Origin: Acidovorax sp. A79
Lineage (GTDB): Bacteria > Pseudomonadota > Gammaproteobacteria > Burkholderiales > Burkholderiaceae_C
DNA length: 64,000 nt
Direction of reading: 5' to 3'
NCBI RefSeq assembly: GCF_041154505.1
Contig: NZ_AP028672.1
Location: 4,442,501 to 4,506,500, forward strand
Of this stretch, positions 13,799-23,672 are shown in pieces; the stretch's first letter is position 1; each line of letters starts with the position of its first letter. A program made the translations under genes and the position numbers. The notes under the pieces are model-generated. The model was not told where the DNA came from. It searched no databases and saw only the letters and a program-made list of their open reading frames with translations.

Positions 13799-14356
13799 AT
13801 GAGCAAGGCTTTTACCAAAGAAACCGACGGTGGCGACGAAGATGAATTGGCGCTGCCTCCGCTGCCTGCGGGTGGCAAGAACTACATCACTCCCGCTGGC
13901 TATGCCCGCCTGCGGGATGAGCTGCTTGACCTGATCGACAACGAGCGTCCCAAGATCGTGGACGTCGTGCATTGGGCCGCCAGCAACGGCGATCGCTCCG
14001 AAAACGGCGACTACCTGTATGGCAAGAAGCGTCTGCGCGAAATCGACCGGCGCATCCGGTTCCTGACCCAGCGGCTGGAAATTGCTGAAGTGGTGGACCC
14101 CAGCCTTCACGCTGGAAGTGACCAGGTGTTTTTCGGGGCCACGGTGACCTATGTGGATGATGAGGCCGTGGAGCGCACCATCACCATCATGGGCATCGAT
14201 GAGGCGGACAGCCACGAGTCGCAGGTGAGCTGGATTTCTCCGGTCGCCCGCGCATTGCTCAAGGCCCGTGTCGGTGACGAGGTGCAACTGCCCACGCCGG
14301 GCGGTGTCCGCAATCTGGAGGTGGTGGAGGTGAGATACCCGCCGCGAGCCGGGTAG
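13799..14356 (+). CDS. greB: transcription elongation factor GreB
   Basis: GreB stimulates transcript cleavage by backtracked RNA polymerase. The product (185 aa from ATG 13799; an in-frame GTG lies at 13793) has the N-terminal coiled coil with the acidic tip motif SENGDYLYGKKRLREIDRRI and the C-terminal FKBP-like domain ending in GDEVQLPTPGG. A GGGAG ribosome site lies about 9 bases before 13799. It is convergent with spoT, a conserved arrangement in betaproteobacteria. Confidence 0.93.
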   Translation: MSKAFTKETDGGDEDELALPPLPAGGKNYITPAGYARLRDELLDLIDNERPKIVDVVHWAASNGDRSENGDYLYGKKRLREIDRRIRFLTQRLEIAEVVDPSLHAGSDQVFFGATVTYVDDEAVERTITIMGIDEADSHESQVSWISPVARALLKARVGDEVQLPTPGGVRNLEVVEVRYPPRAG

Positions 14357-14423
14357 CAGCCAACCGCGCAGCAACTCAGCCGAAGCCGAGTGGCTGGTGG
14401 GGCCTCCAGGCCAGCTGGATTTC

Positions 14424-16703
14424 CTACGCCTGTGGCGTGATCCTGGCGGCGCGAATGACTGCCTGGGTGCGGCGCAGGTTTTTCAGCGCCAGTTCCAGGT
14501 GTGCCTGGTCGCGCACGGCAACGATAAACCGCAGGTCGGTGGTGTCGAGCGCGGCCTCGTCATCCATGTCGACATGGGTGATATCCGCTTCTGAATTTGC
14601 CAGTTCCGCGGCCACGCGGGCCAGGACACCCTTGCCGTTGGTGACGGTGACCACGACCCCTGTTTCAAACATGCGGGTGGGCTCGTCGGACCAATCCACC
14701 GCGATGAAGCGTTCGCTGTCCTTGTGCTGCAGGCGCTTGGCCACCGTGCAGTGCACGTTGTGGACGACCAGCCCTTCGCCCCGGCCGAGATAGCCGACGA
14801 TGCTGTCGCCGGGCACGGGCCTGCAGCAGGTGGCGTATTGCACCGACGCGTTTTCGCTGCCGTCGAGCGTGACGGCCCCCTGGGACAGCGTTTCATGCGA
14901 GGTATAGCGCTCGCGGGTCATGAGCAGCGCGTCGGGGCGGTGGCCATGCTCGGACATCAGCACCATGAGCCGTTTTGCGACGATGCTGGCAATGCGCTTG
15001 CCAAGGCCCAGGTCCGTCATCAGTTCGCTGCGGGTGCGGTTGCCGGTGAAGCGCAGCAGCTTCTCCCACATCGGCTGGGTTTCCGCGTCCAGCGGTGGCA
15101 GTTGTTCAAGGCCTTCGGCGCGGATGGCCTGAGTCAGCAGCTTTTCCCCCAGCCCTTCCGATTCGGTCTGCGCCAGGGTTTTCAGATAGTGCCGGATCTT
15201 GGAGCGCGCCCGGCCGGTGCGCACAAAGCCCAGCCAGGCCGGATTGGGGGTGGAGACGGGCGCGGTGATGATTTCCACCACGTCGCCGTTCTTGAGCTCG
15301 GTGCGCAGCGGCACCTGCTCGTTGTTGATCTTGGCGGCGGTGGTGCGGTCGCCCACGTTGCTGTGGATGGCGTAGGCAAAGTCCACCACCGTCGCGCCGC
15401 GGGGCAGGGCCATGATCTGGCTCTTGGGGGTGAACACGTACACGGCGTCGGGGAACAGGTCCACCTTCACGTGGTCCCAGAACTCGGCGGCATCGCGGGT
15501 TTCGTTCTGGATGTCGAGCAGCGATTGCAGCCATTTGGTGCCCAGGCGTTCGGCAGACGTGCCGTCGCCATCCTGTGCCTTGTACAGCCAATGCGCCGCC
15601 ACGCCGGCCTCGGCGATCACGTGCATTTCGTCCGTGCGCATCTGGAACTCGATGTTCACGCCCGAAGGGCCGACAAGGGTGGTGTGCAGCGACTGGTAGC
15701 CGTTGAGCTTGGCGATCGCAATGTGGTCCTTGAACTTGCCGGGCACGGGCTTGTACATCTGGTGCAGCACGCCCAATGCGGTGTAGCAGTCCGTTACCGT
15801 GGGCACGATCACCCGGAAGCCGTAGATGTCCGTGACCTGGGCAAAGCTCAGGTGCTTGAGGTCCATCTTCTGGTAGATGGCGTACAAGGTCTTTTCCCGG
15901 CCGGCCAGGCGAACCTTCATGCCGATTTTCGAGAAGGCGGTATCCACCTCGGCCTGCACCTTCTGCACCAGGTCGCGCCGGCGGTTGCGCGATTTGTTGA
16001 CGGCCTTGGACAGCGTGGCATACCGCCACGGATGCAGATGCCGGAATGCCAGGTCCTGCAATTCACGGTAGGTCTGGTTGAGCCCCAGGCGGTGGGCGAT
16101 GGGGGCGTAGATCTCCAGCGTTTCGGATGAGATGCGGCCCCATTTGCTGCGCGGCATGTCGGACAGCGTGCGCATGTTGTGGGTGCGGTCCGCCAGCTTG
16201 ATCAGGATGACCCGCACGTCGCGCGCCATCGCCAGCAGCATCTTGCGGAAGGACTCCGCCTGGTTTTCCTCGCGGGTGTTGAACTGCAGCTTGTCGAGCT
16301 TGGTCAGGCCGTCCACCAGCTCGGCCACGGGGGCCCCAAAGCGGTCGATCAGGTCGGCCTTGGTGACGCCGCAATCTTCCATGGCATCGTGGAGCAGGGC
16401 CGCCATCAGCGCCTGCGCATCGAGCTTCCAGGTGGCGCACTGGGCCGCCACGGCGATGGGGTGGGTGATGTAGGGCTCGCCGCTGTTGCGCAACTGGCCC
16501 AGATGGGCCTCGTCCGCGAACCGGTAGGCCTGGCGCACCTGTTCGATGCTGCCGGCGTCCAGGTAGTCCAGGCTGTCCGTCAGCGCGGCAAAGCTGGCCG
16601 CAGCGGCATTGGCGGCCGCAGCGGCTGCCGAAAGGGTGCCCGCCGTTGGCGATTCGCCAAACCGGGGCTGCGTTGCAGAAGGTGAGTTGAGCACCGCGTT
16701 CAT
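14424..16703 (-). CDS. spoT: bifunctional (p)ppGpp synthetase/hydrolase SpoT (Rsh)
   Basis: The 759-residue RelA/SpoT protein makes and degrades (p)ppGpp. The N-terminal HD hydrolase site is intact (LMAALLHDAMEDCGVT), as is the synthetase region (YGFRVIVPTVTDCY and GYQSLHTTL). TGS (VYVFTPKSQIMALPRGATVV) and a C-terminal ACT domain follow. An intact HD box argues for SpoT rather than synthesis-only RelA. A terminator separates it from rpoZ, so it likely has its own promoter between 16704 and 16745. Confidence 0.95.
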   Translation of the reverse strand: MNAVLNSPSATQPRFGESPTAGTLSAAAAAANAAAASFAALTDSLDYLDAGSIEQVRQAYRFADEAHLGQLRNSGEPYITHPIAVAAQCATWKLDAQALMAALLHDAMEDCGVTKADLIDRFGAPVAELVDGLTKLDKLQFNTREENQAESFRKMLLAMARDVRVILIKLADRTHNMRTLSDMPRSKWGRISSETLEIYAPIAHRLGLNQTYRELQDLAFRHLHPWRYATLSKAVNKSRNRRRDLVQKVQAEVDTAFSKIGMKVRLAGREKTLYAIYQKMDLKHLSFAQVTDIYGFRVIVPTVTDCYTALGVLHQMYKPVPGKFKDHIAIAKLNGYQSLHTTLVGPSGVNIEFQMRTDEMHVIAEAGVAAHWLYKAQDGDGTSAERLGTKWLQSLLDIQNETRDAAEFWDHVKVDLFPDAVYVFTPKSQIMALPRGATVVDFAYAIHSNVGDRTTAAKINNEQVPLRTELKNGDVVEIITAPVSTPNPAWLGFVRTGRARSKIRHYLKTLAQTESEGLGEKLLTQAIRAEGLEQLPPLDAETQPMWEKLLRFTGNRTRSELMTDLGLGKRIASIVAKRLMVLMSEHGHRPDALLMTRERYTSHETLSQGAVTLDGSENASVQYATCCRPVPGDSIVGYLGRGEGLVVHNVHCTVAKRLQHKDSERFIAVDWSDEPTRMFETGVVVTVTNGKGVLARVAAELANSEADITHVDMDDEAALDTTDLRFIVAVRDQAHLELALKNLRRTQAVIRAARITPQA

Positions 16704-16745
16704 GCCTTAAATGTAGCGCGGGAGCGCATCAGACGACTTCTGGGC

Positions 16746-16774
16746 AAAAAAAAGCACCGCTGCCGCGGTGCTCT
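16746..16774 (-). terminator. terminator after rpoZ
   Basis: Read on the minus strand, GCACCGC and GCGGTGC form a 7-bp stem with a GGCA loop followed by eight Ts. It closes the gmk-rpoZ unit. Confidence 0.88.
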
Positions 16775-16799
16775 TTAGGGACTTCGCCCGGGAAAAGGC

Positions 16800-17003
16800 T
16801 CAACCAGGAACCTTCTTGAGCATTTCCAGGCCAACCTTGCCTTCGGCGATTTCGCGCAAGGCGGTCACGGCCGGCTTGTTGCGGCTTTCGATGCGGGGGG
16901 CGTGGCCTTGGCTCAGCATGCGGGCACGGTACGTGGCGGCCAACACGAGCTGGAAGCGGTTGGGGATCTTTTCCAGACAGTCTTCTACGGTGATGCGTGC
17001 CAT
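16800..17003 (-). CDS. rpoZ: RNA polymerase omega subunit
   Basis: The 67-residue protein begins [20 protein letters not shown], the hallmark of RpoZ, and contains the conserved RARMLSQG segment. It stabilises beta-prime folding and takes part in the (p)ppGpp response. It lies 15 bases after gmk. Confidence 0.96.
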   Translation of the reverse strand: MARITVEDCLEKIPNRFQLVLAATYRARMLSQGHAPRIESRNKPAVTALREIAEGKVGLEMLKKVPG

Positions 17004-17018
17004 CGGTTTACTCCGGAT

Positions 17019-17639
17019 TCAGGTGATATTGAGCGACTGGAAGGTGTCAGCACGGGCGCGGCGCTGGGCGGCGTACTTGAGTCGCTGGGCGTGAACTACG
17101 GCTTTCAGGTCGAAAAGCGCGCGCTCAAACAACTCATTGATTATAACGAAGTCGAATTTGCTGACTTGCGCCATCTCGATGGCAGCGTTCTTGAGGCGGA
17201 CTTCGATGACATCGGGAGAGTCTTCGCCCCGCCGTTCCAGGCGCGAGCGCAATTCTTCCCAGCTGGGGGGCAGGATGAACACCAGGATGGCGTTGGCAAA
17301 TGCCTGCTTGATCTGCAGGGCGCCCTGGAAATCGATCTCCAGGATCACGTCCGAGCCCTGGGCAATCCGCTCCTCGATGGCTTTCTTGGAGGTGCCGTAG
17401 CGGTTGCCGTGCACATGCGCCCACTCCACGAAGGCATTGCCCTCCACCATGGCGTCGAATTCGGACTGCGAGGCGAAGTAATAGTCGCGGCCGTGTTTTT
17501 CCTGGCCGCGTGGCGCGCGGGTGGTGTGGGAGATGGACAGGTGGACGTGGGAGTCCAGCTCCAGCAGGGCCTTGACGAGGCTGGATTTGCCAGCCCCGCT
17601 GGGGGCTGCAACTACGATGAGATTTCCGGGGTAGTCCAT
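17019..17639 (-). CDS. gmk: guanylate kinase
   Basis: Guanylate kinase converts GMP to GDP. The 206-residue product has P-loop [11 protein letters not shown] near residue 10, the GMP-binding region [21 protein letters not shown] and [10 protein letters not shown]. It is the first gene of the gmk-rpoZ pair; yicC lies 36 bases upstream on the same strand across a partial copy of the dispersed intergenic repeat. Confidence 0.96.
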   Translation of the reverse strand: MDYPGNLIVVAAPSGAGKSSLVKALLELDSHVHLSISHTTRAPRGQEKHGRDYYFASQSEFDAMVEGNAFVEWAHVHGNRYGTSKKAIEERIAQGSDVILEIDFQGALQIKQAFANAILVFILPPSWEELRSRLERRGEDSPDVIEVRLKNAAIEMAQVSKFDFVIINELFERALFDLKAVVHAQRLKYAAQRRARADTFQSLNIT

Positions 17640-17675
17640 AGTTGATGTGCGCTACGCGCTATCAAAAAATGAGTA

Positions 17676-18593
17676 TTACTCGATATTTTGCACTTGCTCG
17701 CGCATCTGCTCGATCAGCACTTTCATGTCCACGCTGATGCGTGTGAGGTCAAGCGCGGCAGACTTGGAGCCCAGCGTATTGGCCTCGCGGTGCAGTTCCT
17801 GGATCAGGAAGTCCAGCCGCTTGCCCACTTCGCCGCCCTTCTTGAGCAGGCGTTCGATTTCGTCCAGGTGGGAGTCCAGCCGGGTGATTTCCTCGGCCAC
17901 GTCGATACGGATGGCAAAGGCGGTGGCTTCTGTCAGGGCGCGGTCGCGGGCGGCCTCGGGCAGGGTGGCGCCATCGGTCAGGGCCATGGCCTCCTTCCAG
18001 CGCTCCATGAAGCGCAGCCGCTGCTGCTCGACCAACAGGGGCACCATGGGGACGGCCTGTTCCGCCAGGGCGCGCAGCTGCTTGACCCTGTCCAGAAGCA
18101 TGGTGGCCAGCCGCTTGCCCTCCCGCTCGCGGGCGGCCATGAGCGCGGTCAGCGCTTCTTCCGCGAGGGCGGGCACGGCTTCGCTCCAGTCCTCGGAGCC
18201 CGACGGGGCGTTGGCGCACAGGCGCAGGGCATCGGCCACCGTGAGGGGGGCGGCGGTGGGCAGCCATGCCTTGACGGAGTCCTGCAGCGAGTTGAGCCGC
18301 TGCAGCAGCCGCGCGGGCGGATCCTGCAGGGTGTTGCTTTCCTCGTTCTCCAGGGCGGCCCGGACCTCGACCTTGCCGCGCTTGAGCCGGGCGGTCAGCA
18401 GGCTGCGCAGCGCGGGCTCCATGGCGCGCAGTTCATCGGGCAGGCGGAACGACAGGTCCAGGAAGCGGCTGTTGACCGACCGGATTTCCAGCCCCAGCCT
18501 GCGCGATTGGGACGCGCGGGCCTCGGTTTCTGCGCCAGTGGCGGATGCGCCGTGCTGTGCGCTGGCGTATCCGGTCATGCTGTAAACTGGCAT
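17676..18593 (-). CDS. YicC/YloC family endoribonuclease-like protein
   Basis: The 305-residue product starts MPVYSMTGYASAQ, the family signature, and ends with the conserved C-terminal domain (KRLDFLIQELHREANTLGSK) and TRISVDMKVLIEQMREQVQNIE. YicC proteins have been shown to have endoribonuclease activity. The gene is divergent from the kinase gene at 18669, sharing a 75-base promoter region. Confidence 0.92.
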   Translation of the reverse strand: MPVYSMTGYASAQHGASATGAETEARASQSRRLGLEIRSVNSRFLDLSFRLPDELRAMEPALRSLLTARLKRGKVEVRAALENEESNTLQDPPARLLQRLNSLQDSVKAWLPTAAPLTVADALRLCANAPSGSEDWSEAVPALAEEALTALMAAREREGKRLATMLLDRVKQLRALAEQAVPMVPLLVEQQRLRFMERWKEAMALTDGATLPEAARDRALTEATAFAIRIDVAEEITRLDSHLDEIERLLKKGGEVGKRLDFLIQELHREANTLGSKSAALDLTRISVDMKVLIEQMREQVQNIE

Positions 18594-18668
18594 TGGACTT
18601 TTTGATGGTTGCTTGCGATCCGGCGATTATCCGGGTTCCGCTCTACCCCCGAGTCATCTTCGCAAAAT

Positions 18669-19685
18669 ATGTCAAAAATCAAGCCGGCTCCCTTGCCGCC
18701 CGACACCGCCATTGGTGGATACCGCGTGGTTCGCAGGGTGTCCTCCGGGGGCTTTGGCGTGGTCTACCTCGCCACGGACAGCGAAGGACAGCAGGTCGCC
18801 ATCAAGGAGTACCTTCCGTCGTCCCTGGCGACGCGCGCGCCTGGCGAATTGCTGCCCAAGGTGCCGTCCGAGAAACTCTCGCTCTACCGCCTGGGGCTCA
18901 AGAGCTTTTTTGAAGAAGGGCGCTCGCTGGCCCAGATATCGCACGCCTCCGTGGTGAGCGTGCTCAATTTCTTTCGCGAGAACGAAACCGTCTACATGGT
19001 GATGAACTACCTGGAGGGCGCGACCCTGCAGGACTTCATCATCACCGCGCGTGACCTCAAGACGCAGAAGGTGTTCCGCGAGTCGACCATCCGCTCGCTG
19101 TTCGACGAGGTGCTGCGCGGCCTGCGCATCGTGCACCAGCACAAGATGCTGCACCTCGACATCAAGCCGGCCAACATCTTCATCACCGACGACAACAAGG
19201 CCGTGATGATCGACTTCGGCGCCGCGCGCGAGGTGCTGTCCAAGGAGGGCAACTTCATCCGCCCCATGTACACGCCCGGCTTTGCCGCGCCCGAGATGTA
19301 CCGGCGCGACTCGTCCATGGGCCCGTGGACCGACATCTATGCCATCGGTGCCTGCATCTACGCCTGCATGCAGGGCTTTCCTCCCAACGAGGCGCCCCAG
19401 CGCATCGAAAAAGACCGCCTGTCGCTGGCGCTGACCAAGCTGCGCGGCGTGTACTCCGACAACCTCATCGAGGTGGTGGAGTGGTGCATGGCGCTGGACC
19501 CGCTGTCGCGCCCGCAGTCGGTGTTCGCGCTGCAAAAAGAGCTCAGCCGCGAGGGCGAGCGCCGCTACACCAAGCTCACGGTGGCCGAGAAGATGCGCCT
19601 GCAGCTGGACACCCTGGTGTCCGACACCAAGAAGAACGTGCAAAAGGTGGGTGAAGCCACCGGTATCGGAGCCAAACCCAAATGA
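18669..19685 (+). CDS. bacterial Ser/Thr protein kinase
   Basis: This is a Hanks-type kinase of 338 residues from ATG 18669. It has the glycine loop VSSGGFGVVYLA, catalytic Lys in VAIKEYLP, catalytic loop LHLDIKPANIFI (HLD instead of HRD), MIDFGAAREV as DFG, and TPGFAAPEMY in the activation segment. There is no membrane helix or sensor domain, so it is cytoplasmic. A PP2C phosphatase follows 82 bases downstream, forming a likely kinase/phosphatase pair. Targets are unknown. Confidence 0.9.
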   Translation: MSKIKPAPLPPDTAIGGYRVVRRVSSGGFGVVYLATDSEGQQVAIKEYLPSSLATRAPGELLPKVPSEKLSLYRLGLKSFFEEGRSLAQISHASVVSVLNFFRENETVYMVMNYLEGATLQDFIITARDLKTQKVFRESTIRSLFDEVLRGLRIVHQHKMLHLDIKPANIFITDDNKAVMIDFGAAREVLSKEGNFIRPMYTPGFAAPEMYRRDSSMGPWTDIYAIGACIYACMQGFPPNEAPQRIEKDRLSLALTKLRGVYSDNLIEVVEWCMALDPLSRPQSVFALQKELSREGERRYTKLTVAEKMRLQLDTLVSDTKKNVQKVGEATGIGAKPK

Positions 19686-19767
19686 AAACGACCCACGCGA
19701 AGCGGGTTGGGGCGGGGCGCCTGTTCATTAACGATGCCGTGGTGCATCCTTGTTTGCGTGGGTCACT

Positions 19768-20670
19768 ATGAAGTTCTCGGTTTTCCAGATCAGCCGCCGT
19801 GGCGGCCGCGAGAAGAACGAAGACCGCATGGGCTATTGCTACACGCGCGAATCGGGCCTGTTCGTGCTGGCCGACGGCATGGGCGGCCACCCCGAAGGTG
19901 AAGTGGCCGCGCAGATCGCGCTGCAGACCATCTCGGCGCTGTTCCAGCGCCAGGCCAAGCCCCAGCTCAAGGACGTGCAGGAATTTCTTTCGGGCGCACT
20001 CCTGGCCGCGCACCACCAGATCCTGCGCTACGCCACCGACAAGGGCATGCTCGACACGCCCCGCACCACGCTGGTGGCGGCCGTGCTGCAGGCTGGCACG
20101 GCCACCTGGATCCACTGCGGCGATTCGCGCCTGTACATGGTGCGCGACGGCGACCTGCTCACCCGCACGCGCGACCATTCGTACATGGAGCTGCGCAATT
20201 CGCCCCCGCCGGGGCTCGAGCGCATCAACCGCAATGTGCTGTTCACCTGCCTGGGCTCGCCGACCAAACCCATCTACGACATCACGGGCCCGGTGTACCT
20301 GGAGCAGGGCGACCGCATCCTGCTGTGCTCGGACGGCCTGTGGGGCACGCTCAGCGACGAGGAAATCGCCAAGCAGCTCGCCCGCAATGCGGTGTCGCAC
20401 GCGGTGCCCGAGCTGGTGGAGGATGCCCTGCGCAAGGCGGGCGACAGCAGCGACAACGTCACGGTGGTGGCGATGGAATGGGAAACCCCCGACGCGTTCG
20501 AGTCCACCCAGGGCGTCTCGACAGACAGCATCAGCGACGACGTGTTTGCGTCCACCATCCAGGCGGGCCCGCTCGACGGGCTGGTGGATGACCTGGACGA
20601 CGCGGCCATTGAGCGGTCCATCGCCGAAATCAACGAAGCCATACGCCGCTCTGCCGCCCGCAAGGCGTGA
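19768..20670 (+). CDS. PP2C-family protein phosphatase
   Basis: The 300-residue product from ATG 19768 has the PPM motifs NEDRMGY, LADGMGGHPEGE, CGDSRLYMVRDG, LCSDGLWG and SDNVTVV that hold the two metal ions. It presumably reverses phosphorylation by the kinase encoded upstream. A C-terminal extension of about 60 residues, acidic and low-complexity, follows the catalytic domain. Confidence 0.92.
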   Translation: MKFSVFQISRRGGREKNEDRMGYCYTRESGLFVLADGMGGHPEGEVAAQIALQTISALFQRQAKPQLKDVQEFLSGALLAAHHQILRYATDKGMLDTPRTTLVAAVLQAGTATWIHCGDSRLYMVRDGDLLTRTRDHSYMELRNSPPPGLERINRNVLFTCLGSPTKPIYDITGPVYLEQGDRILLCSDGLWGTLSDEEIAKQLARNAVSHAVPELVEDALRKAGDSSDNVTVVAMEWETPDAFESTQGVSTDSISDDVFASTIQAGPLDGLVDDLDDAAIERSIAEINEAIRRSAARKA

Positions 20671-20791
20671 GTTCCCGGCCGGCCAGGCGCCGATGGATCT
20701 GGCGGCCTGAGTTTTTGGGGCGCGGGAGTGTGTCCCTGCACGCAGGTCCTTCACTCATCCGCCTTGTGTTTTTTTACGAGCCACCCACACC

Positions 20792-21526
20792 ATGACACCC
20801 TTTGTCCGTACCGGCGGCCGCGCCGCCGACCAGTTGCGCACCGTGCGCATCACCCGCCACTACACCATGCATGCCGAGGGCTCGGTGCTCATCGAATTTG
20901 GCAACACCAAGGTGCTGTGCACCGCGTCGGTGGAGGAGCGGGTGCCGCCCCACAAGCGGGGCAGCGGAGAGGGCTGGGTGACGGCCGAGTACGGCATGCT
21001 GCCGCGCGCCACCCACACCCGCAACGACCGCGAGGCCGCGCGGGGCAAGCAAAATGGCCGCACGCAGGAGATCCAGCGTCTCATCGGCCGCTCGCTGCGC
21101 GCCGTGTTCGACCTGAAGCTGCTGGGCGAGCGCACTCTCCAGCTCGACTGCGACGTGATCCAGGCCGACGGCGGCACGCGCACCGCGGCCATCACCGGCG
21201 CCTGGGTGGCGGCGCAGGACGCGGTCAACCAGCTGCTTGCCAGCGGCAAGATCGCCCAGTCACCGCTGGTGCAGCCCGTGGCCGCCATTTCGGTGGGCAT
21301 GGTTCAGGGCACGCCGCTCCTCGACCTGGAGTACGTCGAAGACGTGGACTGCGACACCGACATGAACATCGTGATGACCGGCGCTGGCCATTTCGTGGAA
21401 GTGCAGGGCACGGCCGAGGGCGCGGCCTTTACCCGCGCGGAGATGGACCAGCTGCTGGCGTTGGCGGAAAAGGGCATTGCAGAGCTGGTGCAGCTGCAGC
21501 AGCGCTCGCTTCTGGAAACCCCATGA
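20792..21526 (+). CDS. rph: ribonuclease PH
   Basis: RNase PH trims tRNA 3' ends phosphorolytically. The 244-residue product has [36 protein letters not shown] and the conserved [19 protein letters not shown], with family-typical length. It precedes rdgB and hemW in the usual betaproteobacterial order. Confidence 0.96.
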   Translation: MTPFVRTGGRAADQLRTVRITRHYTMHAEGSVLIEFGNTKVLCTASVEERVPPHKRGSGEGWVTAEYGMLPRATHTRNDREAARGKQNGRTQEIQRLIGRSLRAVFDLKLLGERTLQLDCDVIQADGGTRTAAITGAWVAAQDAVNQLLASGKIAQSPLVQPVAAISVGMVQGTPLLDLEYVEDVDCDTDMNIVMTGAGHFVEVQGTAEGAAFTRAEMDQLLALAEKGIAELVQLQQRSLLETP

Positions 21527-21530
21527 CAGG

Positions 21531-21590
21531 AATACTCATTTATTGATAGCTGCTAGCGCTTGATGGATAAGCGCCAGAGGCCATTTTGAC
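21531..21590 (+). repeat. dispersed intergenic repeat, copy A
   Basis: The spacer between rph and rdgB is a copy of a short AT-rich element: ATTGATAGCTGCTAGCGCTT followed by GATGGATAAGCGCCAGAGGC. GCGCTT (21556-21561) and AAGCGC (21569-21574) form its hairpin. Related copies are at 40158, 46411, 54756 and 60141, with fragments near 17640, 47050, 51744 and 63979. Confidence 0.8.
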
Positions 21591-21592
21591 CT

Positions 21593-22195
21593 ATGAAAAT
21601 TGTTCTCGCATCCAACAACCGCGGCAAGCTGGCGGAGCTGCAGGCCATGTTCGAGCCGCTGGGCGTGGAACTGGTGCGCCAGGCCGACCTCGGCGTGGGC
21701 GAGGCCGAAGAGCCTTTTCGCACCTTTGTCGAGAACGCCCTGGGCAAGGCCCGCTTCGCCTCGGCACACACGGGCCTGCCTGCATTGGCGGACGACGCAG
21801 GCATGTGCGTGGACGCCTTTGGCGGCCTGCCGGGCGTCGATACCGCCTACTACTGCACCCAGTTCGGCTACGAGAAGAGTGACGACAACAATGTGCGGGC
21901 CCTGCTGGAGCAACTGCAGGGCGTGGCCAACCGCCGCGCGGCAATGGTCAGCACCCTGGTCGCTGTGCGCAGCCCGCAGGACCCGGAGCCGCTGATTGCG
22001 GTGGGCCGCGTGGTGGGCGAGATCACCACGGCCCCCCGGGGCAGCAACGGTTTTGGCTTCGACCCCGTGATGTTCATCCCTGAATTCGGCAAGACCTTCG
22101 CCGAGCTGCCCGTGGAGGTGAAGAACGCCCACAGCCACCGTGGCCGTTCTGCCGCGCAGATGCTGGCGCTGATGCGCGAGCGCTGGCTGGCATGA
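21593..22195 (+). CDS. rdgB: XTP/dITP diphosphatase (RdgB/HAM1)
   Basis: The enzyme hydrolyses non-canonical purine triphosphates to keep them out of DNA. The 200-residue product starts MKIVLASNNRGKLAEL and contains ADDAGMCVDAFGGLPGV and the SNGFGFDPVMFIPE loop, all family hallmarks. Confidence 0.95.
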   Translation: MKIVLASNNRGKLAELQAMFEPLGVELVRQADLGVGEAEEPFRTFVENALGKARFASAHTGLPALADDAGMCVDAFGGLPGVDTAYYCTQFGYEKSDDNNVRALLEQLQGVANRRAAMVSTLVAVRSPQDPEPLIAVGRVVGEITTAPRGSNGFGFDPVMFIPEFGKTFAELPVEVKNAHSHRGRSAAQMLALMRERWLA

Positions 22196-22197
22196 AG

Positions 22198-22310
22198 TTC
22201 CCCCTGAGTCGCTTCGCGCCTTCCCCCAGAGGGGGACACCGCCAGCGCACGCAAGTGAAACGCAGCTGCGCCGCCTGGGCGCCCCTTGCGCGGCGGTCGT
22301 GCGCGCGACA
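22198..22310. repeat. GC-rich dispersed intergenic repeat, copy 1
   Basis: CCCCCTGAGTCGCTTCGCGC, then TTCCCCCAGAGGGGGACACC, GCCAGCGC and CCCTTGCGCGGCGG form a modular repeat also seen at 56298-56400. Opposed CCCCC and GGGGG runs can pair. It separates rdgB from hemW. Confidence 0.65.
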
Positions 22311-22366
22311 GCTCCCGCTGCAGGCGGGTACCGCGGCGCGAGCGCTATGAACCTTTGAGGCTTGCA

Positions 22367-23629
22367 ATGGCTATTCCCATCATTCCTGCTGCTGCTGCTG
22401 CTGCTGATGCGCCCGCCGTGGTGCGCGACATCCAGCACTACATGCGGCCCGGCCTGCTGCAATTGCCCAGCCTGCCTCCACTGTCCTTGTATGTGCACCT
22501 GCCCTGGTGCCTGAAGAAATGCCCGTACTGCGACTTCAACTCGCATGAGTACCGCGAGGCCGCCGGTGATCCGGGAGGGGGCGGTTTGCCCGAGCAACGC
22601 TACATCGACGCGTTGATGGCCGACCTGGAGGCGGCGCTGCCGCTGATCTGGGGCCGCACGGTGCACAGCATCTTCATCGGCGGGGGCACGCCCAGCCTGT
22701 TCTCGCCCGCAGCCATTGACCGGCTGATCGGCGACATCCGCGCCCGCCTGCGGCTGGAGGCCGATTGCGAGATCACCCTGGAGGCCAACCCCGGCACCTT
22801 CGAAAAAGACCGCTTCCGAGCGTTCCGTGCAGCGGGCGTCACACGCCTGTCGGTGGGGGTGCAGAGTTTCAACGACCGGCACCTCCAGGCCCTGGGCCGG
22901 GTGCATGACTGCGCCCAGGCCCTGGCGGCGGTGGAGGAGGCTGCCCAGGCCTTCGACACGTTCAACCTCGACATCATGTACGCGCTGCCGGGGCAAACGC
23001 TGCAAGAGCTGGAGCAGGACATGCAGACGGCGCTGGCTCTGAAGCCGCCGCACATCTCCATCTACCACCTGACCATCGAGCCCAACACCTACTTCGCGAA
23101 GTTTCCGCCGGCCGTGCCCGAGGATGACCAGGCCTATGCGATGCTGGACCGCATCACGGAGATGACCGGGCAGGCGGGGCTGGGGCGCTATGAAATCTCG
23201 GCCTACGCCCGGGCGGGGCACCAGTGTTTTCACAACACCAACTACTGGCAGTTCGGCGACTATCTGGGCATTGGCGCGGGCGCGCACAGCAAGCTGAGCT
23301 TTGCGCACCGCGTGGTGCGCCAGGTGCGCTTTCGCGATCCGGGCCGCTATATGGACAACGCCCTGGCCGGCCGCGCCGTGGCCCAGGATGACGAGGTGCG
23401 CCGCGCCGACCTGCCGTTCGAATTCATGCTCAATGCCTTGCGGCTGCGCGAGGGCTTTGCGCTGCAGGACTTCATGGCCCGCACCGGCCTGCCCGTCACC
23501 GCCATCGCCAAAGGCCTGGAGGCGGCCGAGCGCAAGGGCTTGATCGAACGCGACATGGCCCGCGTGCGCCCGACGGAGCGGGGCTTCGATTTCCTGAGCG
23601 ACCTGCAGGAACTCTTTCTGGCCGACTGA
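22367..23629 (+). CDS. hemW: radical SAM heme chaperone HemW (HemN-like)
   Basis: From ATG 22367 the product has 420 residues. LPWCLKKCPYCDFNSHEY holds the CX3CX2C radical-SAM cluster site, followed by FIGGGTPSLFSP and LSVGVQSFNDRHLQALGR. Members next to rdgB are HemW, a heme-transfer protein, rather than true coproporphyrinogen oxidase. The frame is open further upstream, but the earlier codons fall in the intergenic repeat. Confidence 0.93.
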   Translation: MAIPIIPAAAAAADAPAVVRDIQHYMRPGLLQLPSLPPLSLYVHLPWCLKKCPYCDFNSHEYREAAGDPGGGGLPEQRYIDALMADLEAALPLIWGRTVHSIFIGGGTPSLFSPAAIDRLIGDIRARLRLEADCEITLEANPGTFEKDRFRAFRAAGVTRLSVGVQSFNDRHLQALGRVHDCAQALAAVEEAAQAFDTFNLDIMYALPGQTLQELEQDMQTALALKPPHISIYHLTIEPNTYFAKFPPAVPEDDQAYAMLDRITEMTGQAGLGRYEISAYARAGHQCFHNTNYWQFGDYLGIGAGAHSKLSFAHRVVRQVRFRDPGRYMDNALAGRAVAQDDEVRRADLPFEFMLNALRLREGFALQDFMARTGLPVTAIAKGLEAAERKGLIERDMARVRPTERGFDFLSDLQELFLAD

Positions 23630-23672
23630 AGGATCGCGGGCGCCCGCCGCGTGCCCGGTGTCGCGGGCCGGG

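Noticed and set aside
14724-16130. Long plus-strand open frame of 468 codons opposite spoT
   Set aside because: It is the antisense shadow of a high-GC gene; the translation is His/Gly/Val repetitive and has no domain, while spoT on the other strand has every expected motif.
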